Shown: piece after piece, positions 1-4,880 of the stretch
Numbering within the stretch: the first letter of the stretch is position 1
How the letters are laid out: every line of letters begins with the position of its first letter
Origin: Gammaproteobacteria bacterium
GTDB taxonomy: Bacteria > Pseudomonadota > Gammaproteobacteria > Methylococcales > Methylomonadaceae
Assembly (NCBI GenBank): GCA_024276805.1
Contig: JAJRWJ010000277.1
Coordinates: 1 to 9,819, forward strand
DNA length: 9,819 nt
Direction of reading: 5' to 3'
Made by a program: the position numbers and the translations under genes
Notes under the pieces: model-generated
The model's input: only the letters and a program-made list of their open reading frames with translations
The model's database searches: none
What the model was told of the DNA's origin: nothing

Positions 1-26
1 GAGGTTTCTATGCCTAAAACATACAT
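1..26 (-). CDS. tsaD: TsaD N-terminal fragment (tRNA t6A synthesis), runs off left edge
   Basis: Read on the minus strand from an ATG at 26 down to 24, the 26 bases encode M-Y-V-L-G-I-E-T-S (last codon incomplete). This closely matches the N-terminus of TsaD (YgjD/Gcp), which typically begins M-R-V-L-G-I-E-T-S-C-D-E-T. TsaD is the ASKHA-fold subunit that transfers threonylcarbamoyl to A37 of ANN-decoding tRNAs, working with TsaB and TsaE. Divergent placement next to rpsU is the classic arrangement in gammaproteobacteria and supports the call independently of the short peptide. No Shine-Dalgarno is visible upstream of the start. Only the first nine residues are in the window, so catalytic motifs cannot be checked. 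Confidence 0.8.
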
Positions 27-32
27 TGGTTT

Positions 33-60
33 TTGAAAATCGGAAAATAAAGGGTATAAT
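33..60 (+). promoter_or_regulatory. Sigma-70 promoter for the rpsU operon
   Basis: A -35 element TTGAAA (33-38) and a perfect -10 TATAAT (55-60) are separated by 16 bases. Transcription would start near 67 and give an rpsU leader of about 84 bases. The -35 lies only about 7 bases from the divergent tsaD start codon. On the minus strand, GATTAT (complement of 56-61) and TTGTCG (complement of 78-83), 16 bases apart, form a weaker candidate tsaD promoter sharing the same -10 bases. Confidence 0.7.
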
Positions 61-150
61 CAAGGGTTCACTTGCGTCGACAAAGCGTGTTCGATGTCAG
101 GATACTACTGCAAATAATTAAAGATATTAACAAAATTGGGTAATAAATCT

Positions 151-384
151 ATGCCAGCTGTGAAAGTAAAAGAAAACGAGCCTTTTGATATTGCGATTCG
201 TCGTTTCAAACGCGCCTGCGAAAAAGCCGGTGTTCTGGCTGAAGTGCGCCGCCGCGAATTCTACGAAAAACCAACTGCGGAGCGCAAACGAAAGGCGGCT
301 GCGGCGGTCAAGCGGCATTTGAAAAAATTGTCGCGAGAACGCTATGCGCTGAAAAACCTGCGCCGCGGTCGTCCGCAACTGTAG
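151..384 (+). CDS. rpsU: 30S ribosomal protein S21
   Basis: This 77-residue, highly basic protein matches S21 along most of its length: KVKENEPFDIAIRRFKRACE, then KAGVLAEVRRREFYEKP. S21 is the last protein to join the 30S platform and helps mRNA engagement near the anti-Shine-Dalgarno end of 16S rRNA. The ATG at 151 is chosen because it gives the family N-terminus M-P; an in-frame TTG at 136 would add five residues absent from homologues. The C-terminal tail after about residue 63 (RYALKNLRRGRPQL) differs from the E. coli tail and makes the protein about six residues longer than the usual 71. Upstream there is only a weak GGGTA-like ribosome site. It is the first gene of the macromolecular-synthesis operon, and yqeY begins 11 bases after its stop. 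Confidence 0.97.
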   Translation: MPAVKVKENEPFDIAIRRFKRACEKAGVLAEVRRREFYEKPTAERKRKAAAAVKRHLKKLSRERYALKNLRRGRPQL

Positions 385-395
385 CTGACTGACAC

Positions 396-848
396 ATGGA
401 TTCATTACAAAACCGCATCCGGGAGGCGATGAAAGCCGCCATGAAAGGCGGCGACAAGAAGCGCTTGGCGGTGATTCGTTTGATCATGGCCGCTGTCAAG
501 CAGCGGGAAGTCGATGATCGAATCGTCCTGACTGAGCAGCAGATGATCGAAGTGCTGGATAAAATGCTCAAACAGCGCCGCGAATCGATTCGCCAGTATC
601 GTGACGCTGGCCGCGAGGATCTGGCGGAAATCGAGGCGGCCGAAATTCTGGTGATTCAGGAGTTTTTGCCGCAGCCGTTGAGCGACGACGAAATTGACGC
701 GATGATCAGGGAGGCAATCACCCAGACCGGCGCTGCGTCGATCAAGGATATGGGCAAGGTAATGGGGCTGCTAAAGCCAAAAATGCAGGGCCGGGCGGAT
801 ATGTCTGTGGTCAGCGGCAAAATCAAGGCTGTTCTGGCGGCCGGTTGA
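396..848 (+). CDS. yqeY: GatB/YqeY-domain protein
   Basis: The 150-residue protein has the YqeY pattern: an N-terminal helical part (MDSLQNRIREAMKAAMKGGD, then KKRLAVIRLIMAAVKQREVD), a central lysine/arginine-rich helix (LDKMLKQRRESIRQYRDAGR), and the conserved EFLPQPLSDDEID followed by GxMGKVMGLLKPKMQGRADM, close to the typical C-terminal motif. YqeY resembles the tail domain of GatB, the tRNA-binding subunit of the Glu/Asp-tRNA amidotransferase, and is fused to some glutaminyl-tRNA synthetases. As a free protein its role is not well defined, though binding to tRNA is a reasonable inference. It sits between rpsU and dnaG, as in Pseudomonas. The ATG at 396 has no good Shine-Dalgarno, so it may depend on coupling to rpsU 11 bases upstream. 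Confidence 0.92.
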   Translation: MDSLQNRIREAMKAAMKGGDKKRLAVIRLIMAAVKQREVDDRIVLTEQQMIEVLDKMLKQRRESIRQYRDAGREDLAEIEAAEILVIQEFLPQPLSDDEIDAMIREAITQTGAASIKDMGKVMGLLKPKMQGRADMSVVSGKIKAVLAAG

Positions 849-853
849 GCGGC

Positions 854-897
854 GGGCTTGCCACCCTGCCCCTGTCCGTAGTGTGTCGGGCAAACCC
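854..897 (+). promoter_or_regulatory. Hairpin just upstream of the dnaG start
   Basis: GGGCTTGCC (854-862) can pair with GGCAAACCC (889-897): nine positions with one C-A mismatch, around a 26-base loop. It ends six bases before the dnaG ATG and occupies the place where a ribosome binding site would lie. No T-run follows, so it is not an intrinsic terminator. It could restrain dnaG translation, but this is inference. Confidence 0.35.
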
Positions 898-903
898 ATT
901 CCA

Positions 904-2634
904 ATGTCGGGAAGAATTCCACGTTCGTTCATAGACGATCTCCTGATTCGGGTCGACATCGTCGATCTGATCGATTCGTTTGTCCCCTTGAAAAAAACCG
1001 GCAGCAATTATGTTGCCCGCTGTCCTTTTCATAGCGAAAAAACCCCCAGTTTTTCAGTCAGTCGCAACAAACAGTTCTTTTATTGCTTCGGCTGTGGCGC
1101 CAGCGGCAATGCCATCGGTTTCCTGATGGACTACTCGAATCTCGACTTTGTCGAGGCCGTCGAGGACCTGGCCGCCTTTGTCGGCGTCGATGTGCCCAGG
1201 GAGGCGGTTGATTATCGGTCCGCCAGTCAGAAGGCCGACTTGGCTGGCGTCTATGATCTGCTGAAGCAGGTCGAAGAATTTTATCGACAGCAGCTGCGCA
1301 GCGATCCGAAAGGGGAAAAAGCCATCGCCTACCTGCGCGGCAGAGGTGTCTCGGGTGAGGTGGCGCGGGATTTCGCCCTGGGCTACGCACCTGACGACTG
1401 GCGTGCGCTGTTGCGGCGTTTTGATCGACACTTGCTGGTCGAGGCTGGTCTGCTGGCCAGTCAGGACGATGGCGGTGTTTACGGGCGCTTTCGCGACAGG
1501 CTGATTTTTCCCATTCGCGACCGTCGTGGCCGGGTGCTGGGTTTTGGCGGTCGCGCCTTGGGAGATGTCCAGCCGAAATACCTGAATTCTCCGGAGACGC
1601 CGGTGTTTCATAAGGGCAAGGAAGTTTATGGCCTGTATGAGCTGCTGAAAAAAAAAATTAAACCACAGCGAATTTTGCTTGTCGAAGGCTACCTGGATGT
1701 CATAGCGCTGGCGCAGTTCGGCATCGATTATGCAGTGGCGACGCTGGGAACGGCGGCTTCCCAGGCGCATATGGATATGCTGTTTCGTTTCGTCCCGGAA
1801 CTGGTTTTTTGTTTCGATGGCGATACGGCGGGCAGGCAGGCTGCCTGGAAAGCCGTGAATGTGGTTTTGCCGAGTCTCAGGGATGGTCGGCAGATCAGGA
1901 TCATGCTGCTGCCTGGAGGTCATGATCCGGATACCATGATCCGGGAAAAAGGCAGGGATTATTTTGTCGAGCAGGTTGCCATGGCGGCGCCATTGTCCGA
2001 CTATTTTTTTCAGCAGATGACTGCCGATTTGAATTTACAGGAACTGGAAGGGCGGGTCAGGCTGGTGGAGAAGGCGCGTCCTTTGCTGGAAAAAATGCCC
2101 AAGGGTATTTTTCGGGAGATGATGTTTGCCCGGCTTCAGGAGTTGAGCAAAGTCGATTCGCTGGCAGTTTCGACAATTGGGGCTACACTTAAAGGCCAAA
2201 TGAATGGAATGCGCCGGTCCGGGAGGAGCAAGCTGTCTCCTGCGCGGACCGCCATTGCCTTGTTGCTGCAATACCCTGAACTCGCCGAAATTGCCGAACA
2301 AAAACGAATAGACTGGTCAGGCCTGGAGTTTCCGGGAGTTTCCCTGCTAGGCAAAATTTTACAAAGGATCGCCGACAATCCGCAGGCTTCCATGGCTGTT
2401 CTGGTAGAAGGCTTTCGTGGTTTGCCCGAGGAAAAGCAGGTGCATTCTCTTGCCAGTTTGTCGTTGTTGATCCCCGAACAGGGAGTGGCAGCGGAATTCG
2501 GTGATGCTCTGGACCGGCTGGTCGTACAGGCCGGCGAGCAAAGGCTGGAGGAGCTACTCGCCAGGGAGAGGGCGCAAGGTCTGAATCGCCAGGAACGTGA
2601 ATTGTTGCTGGCCATGCTGACCAAATCACGTTGA
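904..2634 (+). CDS. dnaG: DNA primase
   Basis: DnaG makes the RNA primers for replication and works with the DnaB helicase at the fork. The 576-residue protein (E. coli: 581) shows all three domains. The N-terminal CHC2 zinc ribbon has C40, H43, C61 and C64. The catalytic core includes GRFRDRLIFPIRDRRGRVLG and a Toprim domain with the acidic residues E261 (VEGYLDV) and D305/D307 (CFDGDTAG). The C-terminal helicase-binding domain spans roughly residue 430 to the end. The ATG at 904 gives M-S-G-R-I-P-R, matching the E. coli start M-A-G-R-I-P-R; an in-frame GTG at 883 would add seven unsupported residues. The start has no Shine-Dalgarno and lies behind a hairpin, consistent with the low primase output known for this operon in E. 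coli. An A10 run encodes KKK at residues 249-251 just before the Toprim domain. Confidence 0.97.
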   Translation: MSGRIPRSFIDDLLIRVDIVDLIDSFVPLKKTGSNYVARCPFHSEKTPSFSVSRNKQFFYCFGCGASGNAIGFLMDYSNLDFVEAVEDLAAFVGVDVPREAVDYRSASQKADLAGVYDLLKQVEEFYRQQLRSDPKGEKAIAYLRGRGVSGEVARDFALGYAPDDWRALLRRFDRHLLVEAGLLASQDDGGVYGRFRDRLIFPIRDRRGRVLGFGGRALGDVQPKYLNSPETPVFHKGKEVYGLYELLKKKIKPQRILLVEGYLDVIALAQFGIDYAVATLGTAASQAHMDMLFRFVPELVFCFDGDTAGRQAAWKAVNVVLPSLRDGRQIRIMLLPGGHDPDTMIREKGRDYFVEQVAMAAPLSDYFFQQMTADLNLQELEGRVRLVEKARPLLEKMPKGIFREMMFARLQELSKVDSLAVSTIGATLKGQMNGMRRSGRSKLSPARTAIALLLQYPELAEIAEQKRIDWSGLEFPGVSLLGKILQRIADNPQASMAVLVEGFRGLPEEKQVHSLASLSLLIPEQGVAAEFGDALDRLVVQAGEQRLEELLARERAQGLNRQERELLLAMLTKSR

Positions 2635-2641
2635 AACAATC

Positions 2642-2670
2642 TTGTATATCGATCTTTGGATTGATATAAT
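2642..2670 (+). promoter_or_regulatory. Extended -10 promoter for rpoD, with internal dyad
   Basis: The 80-base dnaG-rpoD gap holds a perfect TATAAT (2665-2670) preceded by TGA, forming an extended -10 (TGATATAAT, 2662-2670). A weak -35 TTGTAT (2642-2647) lies 17 bases upstream. Transcription would begin near 2677, about 38 bases before rpoD. The same bases form a dyad: TATATCGAT (2645-2653) and ATTGATATA (2660-2668), nine pairs with one G-T, around a six-base loop. This would let rpoD be transcribed apart from dnaG. Confidence 0.65.
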
Positions 2671-2685
2671 TTCCTGTTCATTAGA

Positions 2686-2715
2686 ATGAATTGCAGTATA
2701 TTTATGGGTAGATAA
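2686..2715 (+). other. Possible 9-codon leader ORF overlapping the rpoD start
   Basis: An ATG at 2686 opens a nine-codon frame (M-N-C-S-I-F-M-G-R) whose TAA (2713-2715) overlaps the rpoD ATG (2715-2717) as TAATG. It lies wholly inside the predicted rpoD leader. It has no recognisable Shine-Dalgarno of its own, so it may be chance. If translated, it would give a stop/restart junction at rpoD. Confidence 0.2.
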
Positions 2716-4517
2716 TGAGTCAAGAACAGCAACAATCCAAACTCAAGGATTTGATAGCAAAGGGTAAAGTACAGGGTTATCTGACTTATGCGGAAGTCAA
2801 TGATCACCTGCCTGGCGATATTGTCGATCCCGAGCAGATTGAAGACATCATTGGTATGATCAATGATATGGGTATCAGTGTGCATGAAGTTGCGCCCGAT
2901 GATGATACCCTGATTACCGATGCCGCTGCCGCTGTGGCAGCTGACGATGATGATGTGGCGGAAGTGGCGGCCCTGGCTTCGGTGGACAGTGAATTTGGCC
3001 GTACCTCGGATCCGGTGCGGATGTATATGCGGGAAATGGGATCCGTGGGTTTGTTGAGCAGGAAAGATGAGCTGAAAATTGCCAAAAGAATCGAAGATGG
3101 TTTGCGGCAGGTAGTCAAGGCTGTTTCCAGATCCGGTAATGTGGTCAATGATTTTATTACTGCATTCGATGCCATCGGTACCGAAAACGGGCCGCGATTG
3201 ACTGATTTGATGACTGATTTCGTCGATCTTGAAGAGCCTGAAGGTCTCGAGGCGCCGGCAGCAGTCGCCGGTCAATCCGATGACGAAATTGAGGAGCCGG
3301 CCGGGCTGGACTATGAGGAAGCCAGGGAGAAAGTCGAGCTGCTCAGAAAAAAATTGAAGACGGTCAACAACTGTTTGAAAAAATATGGCTACGGCCATGA
3401 AAAAACCGAGCAGGCCTTTGATGCACTGGGGGAATGTTTTCTGGTATTCAAATGGACGCCGCAGTATTTCAAAAAAACTGTCGCGGAATTTGCCAAGGTC
3501 ATCGACCAGATCCGCGCCCAGGAAAAGAAAATACTGGATATCTGTGTGCGCAAGGCAAAAATGCCACGCAAGGATTTCATCAATTCCTTTACTGAAAATG
3601 AGGCCAGTTCTGCCTGGCTGAAACAATATCTGGATGGCGCGCATCCTTATTCGGATGTTCTTGCGGAGCATCAGGAGGAAATCAGGTCGGCGCAAAAGGT
3701 ATTGGCCAGAATCGAAGCGGAACAGGGGTTGACAATTGCCGCGCTCAAAGATATCAATCGGCGCATGTCGATTGGTGAGGCAAAGGCCAGGCGGGCAAAA
3801 AGAGAAATGATCGAGGCCAATTTGCGTTTGGTCATTTCCATCGCAAAAAAATACACCAATCGTGGTCTGCAATTTCTCGATCTGATTCAGGAAGGCAACA
3901 TCGGCCTGATGAAGGCGGTGGACAAGTTCGAGTACCGGCGGGGTTACAAGTTCTCGACCTATGCAACGTGGTGGATCCGGCAGGCGATCACCCGATCCAT
4001 TGCCGACCAGGCCAGGACCATTCGTATTCCTGTGCATATGATAGAAACGATCAACAAGCTGAACCGTATTTCCAGGCAGATATTGCAGGAGAAAGGTCGC
4101 GAGGCTACCCCTGAAGAATTGGCGGAGCGCATGGAAATGTCCGAAGACAAGGTGCGCAAGGTATTGAAAATTGCCAAGGAACCGATTTCCATGGAGACAC
4201 CCATAGGTGATGATGAAGATTCCCATTTGGGGGATTTCATCGAAGATGCCAAGGTATTGTCGCCAGTGGAATCGGCAACTTTTGCCGGCTTGCGGGAATC
4301 GACGCAGAATGTCCTGGCAGGGTTGACGGCCAGGGAAGCAAAGGTCCTGCGTATGCGTTTCGGCATCAATATGAATACCGACCATACCCTGGAAGAAGTG
4401 GGCAAGCAGTTCGATGTCACCCGGGAGAGGATTCGCCAGATAGAGGCGAAGGCTTTGCGCAAACTGCGTCATCCCACGCGTTCCGAACAGCTGAGATGTT
4501 TTCTGGACTCTGAATAA
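2715..4517 (+). CDS. rpoD: RNA polymerase primary sigma factor (sigma-70)
   Basis: RpoD is the housekeeping sigma factor that directs RNA polymerase to -10/-35 promoters. The 600-residue protein (E. coli: 613) carries the complete group 1 set. Region 1.1 is at about residues 5-55 (KDLIAKGKVQGYLTYAEVN). Region 1.2 is at about 95-128 (SDPVRMYMREMGSVGLLSRK). A non-conserved acidic insert follows. Region 2 starts near residue 365 (MIEANLRLVISIAKKYTNRG, later YATWWIRQAI from residue 416, the -10 melting surface). Region 3 includes INKLNRISRQILQEKGREAT. Region 4.2 carries the helix-turn-helix from about residue 558 (TLEEVGKQFDVTRERIRQIE) that reads the -35. The C-terminus FLDSE matches the family ending. 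The ATG at 2715 is preceded by a weak GGGTA. It has its own likely promoter besides read-through from dnaG. Confidence 0.98.
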   Translation: MSQEQQQSKLKDLIAKGKVQGYLTYAEVNDHLPGDIVDPEQIEDIIGMINDMGISVHEVAPDDDTLITDAAAAVAADDDDVAEVAALASVDSEFGRTSDPVRMYMREMGSVGLLSRKDELKIAKRIEDGLRQVVKAVSRSGNVVNDFITAFDAIGTENGPRLTDLMTDFVDLEEPEGLEAPAAVAGQSDDEIEEPAGLDYEEAREKVELLRKKLKTVNNCLKKYGYGHEKTEQAFDALGECFLVFKWTPQYFKKTVAEFAKVIDQIRAQEKKILDICVRKAKMPRKDFINSFTENEASSAWLKQYLDGAHPYSDVLAEHQEEIRSAQKVLARIEAEQGLTIAALKDINRRMSIGEAKARRAKREMIEANLRLVISIAKKYTNRGLQFLDLIQEGNIGLMKAVDKFEYRRGYKFSTYATWWIRQAITRSIADQARTIRIPVHMIETINKLNRISRQILQEKGREATPEELAERMEMSEDKVRKVLKIAKEPISMETPIGDDEDSHLGDFIEDAKVLSPVESATFAGLRESTQNVLAGLTAREAKVLRMRFGINMNTDHTLEEVGKQFDVTRERIRQIEAKALRKLRHPTRSEQLRCFLDSE

Positions 4518-4522
4518 TACCT

Positions 4523-4572
4523 ACCGGTAGCATCGCCGGCTGACGGTGCTTGCGCTGGCATGCCGGTTTATT
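4523..4572 (+). terminator. Imperfect hairpin after rpoD, possible weak terminator
   Basis: Three paired blocks stack into one interrupted stem. ACCGG (4523-4527) pairs with CCGGT (4563-4567), CAT (4531-4533) with ATG (4560-4562), and GCCGG (4535-4539) with CTGGC (4555-4559, one G-T). There are bulges of three and one bases and a 15-base loop. TTATT follows (4568-4572), a poor T-tract. It may slow or trim transcripts between rpoD and the tRNA rather than stop them. CTACCGGTAG (4521-4530) is itself a perfect 10-base palindrome. Confidence 0.35.
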
Positions 4573-4596
4573 CTCTTGCAAAGTAATTTTATTATT

Positions 4597-4673
4597 GGGC
4601 CCTTAGCTCAGTTGGTTAGAGCATCCGACTCATAATCGGCAGGTCGAAGGTTCGAGTCCTTCAGGGCCCACCA
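4597..4673 (+). tRNA. ileX: tRNA with CAU anticodon, probably tRNA-Ile2 (AUA-reading)
   Basis: The 77-base cloverleaf has acceptor GGGCCCT/AGGGCCC, D-arm GCTC/GAGC, anticodon loop CTCATAA with CAT at 4631-4633, T-arm GAAGG-TTCGAGT-CCTTC, discriminator A and an encoded CCA. A CAU anticodon could mean initiator Met, elongator Met or Ile2. The first acceptor pair is a normal G-C, which excludes the bacterial initiator. C4-G69 and C5-G68, with a C/G-rich acceptor resembling E. coli ileX (GGCCCCT), fit Ile2, whose C34 is changed to lysidine by TilS; elongator Met usually has U4/A5. The anticodon stem TCCGA/TCGGC pairs at four positions, but the outermost (T4624, C4640) is mismatched. No convincing promoter lies in the 25 bases upstream, so it may be processed from the rpoD transcript. 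A strong terminator follows 18 bases downstream. Confidence 0.95.
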
Positions 4674-4691
4674 CCTTAGCAAGCCAAGCAG

Positions 4692-4717
4692 GGCTGCCTC
4701 CAGGCGGCCTTTTGTTT
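4692..4717 (+). terminator. Intrinsic terminator after the tRNA
   Basis: GGCTGCC (4692-4698) pairs with GGCGGCC (4703-4709) over seven positions with one T-G, around the loop TCCA. It is followed directly by TTTTGTTT (4710-4717). This is a textbook rho-independent terminator. It closes the rpsU-rpoD-tRNA unit and implies that metK has its own promoter within 4718-4880. Confidence 0.85.
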
Positions 4718-4726
4718 AACCCGACG

Positions 4727-4762
4727 GAACGGCGCTGTTGTTCCTGAATCAGGCGCCGGTTC
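4727..4762 (+). promoter_or_regulatory. Stem-loop in the metK upstream region
   Basis: GAACGGCGC (4727-4735) pairs with GCGCCGGTTC (4753-4762): nine pairs with one bulged G, around a 17-base loop. No T-tract follows. GCCGG (4755-4759), part of its right arm, could alternatively pair with CCGGC (4826-4830) nearer metK. Whether it is transcribed depends on where the metK promoter lies, which is not clear. Confidence 0.35.
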
Positions 4763-4785
4763 GTTGCCAGGTAAGGAAGTGACTG

Positions 4786-4818
4786 ATGTTTGTCATGCTG
4801 ACTGCGAGTACTGCGTGA
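4786..4818 (+). CDS. Candidate 10-residue leader peptide upstream of metK
   Basis: The frame from the ATG at 4786 encodes M-F-V-M-L-T-A-S-T-A and stops at TGA 4816-4818. It is preceded by AAGGAAG (4773-4779) at ideal spacing, the best Shine-Dalgarno in the region. It ends 62 bases before metK and lies between two dyads. Two of its ten codons are Met, which would suit methionine-sensing attenuation, though short ORFs occur by chance. If the metK promoter is the extended -10 at 4831-4839, this frame would not be in the metK message. No terminator-like stem with a T-run follows it. Confidence 0.3.
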   Translation: MFVMLTASTA

Positions 4819-4829
4819 ACCATAGCCGG

Positions 4830-4852
4830 CTGGAATAATTCCAGGAATTTCC
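4830..4852 (+). promoter_or_regulatory. Palindrome pair over a possible extended -10 of metK
   Basis: CTGGAATAATTCCAG (4830-4844) is a perfect 15-base palindrome around a single A. GGAATTTCC (4844-4852), a second perfect dyad, abuts it. Within the first, TGGAATAAT (4831-4839) matches an extended -10 (TGn plus AATAAT, five of six). No good -35 is seen. Transcription would start near 4846, about 35 bases before metK. The palindrome would then cover the -10 like an operator. It does not match the MetJ box AGACGTCT. Confidence 0.4.
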
Positions 4853-4880
4853 AAATCATAACAACCCAAGGAAAGTAACA

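Noticed and set aside
27..150. LexA operator at the rpsU promoter, as in the E. coli operon
   Set aside because: No CTG-N10-CAG arrangement with an AT-rich centre is present here or before rpoD.
136..150. Longer rpsU from an in-frame TTG at 136
   Set aside because: It would add M-G-N-K-S before the conserved M-P start, which homologues lack.
2136..4472. A 778-codon minus-strand open frame across dnaG and rpoD
   Set aside because: It lies opposite two certain genes, has no recognisable domain, and its length follows from codon bias leaving few stops in that antisense frame.
4630..4869. Minus-strand 79-codon frame ending GPEGLEPSTCRL
   Set aside because: This ending is the well-known false peptide made by translating the complement of a tRNA. 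The frame covers the tRNA 3' half and the metK upstream region.
4718..4880. MetJ operator or SAM riboswitch upstream of metK
   Set aside because: No tandem AGACGTCT-like boxes and no recognisable SAM-I or SAM-II core were seen.
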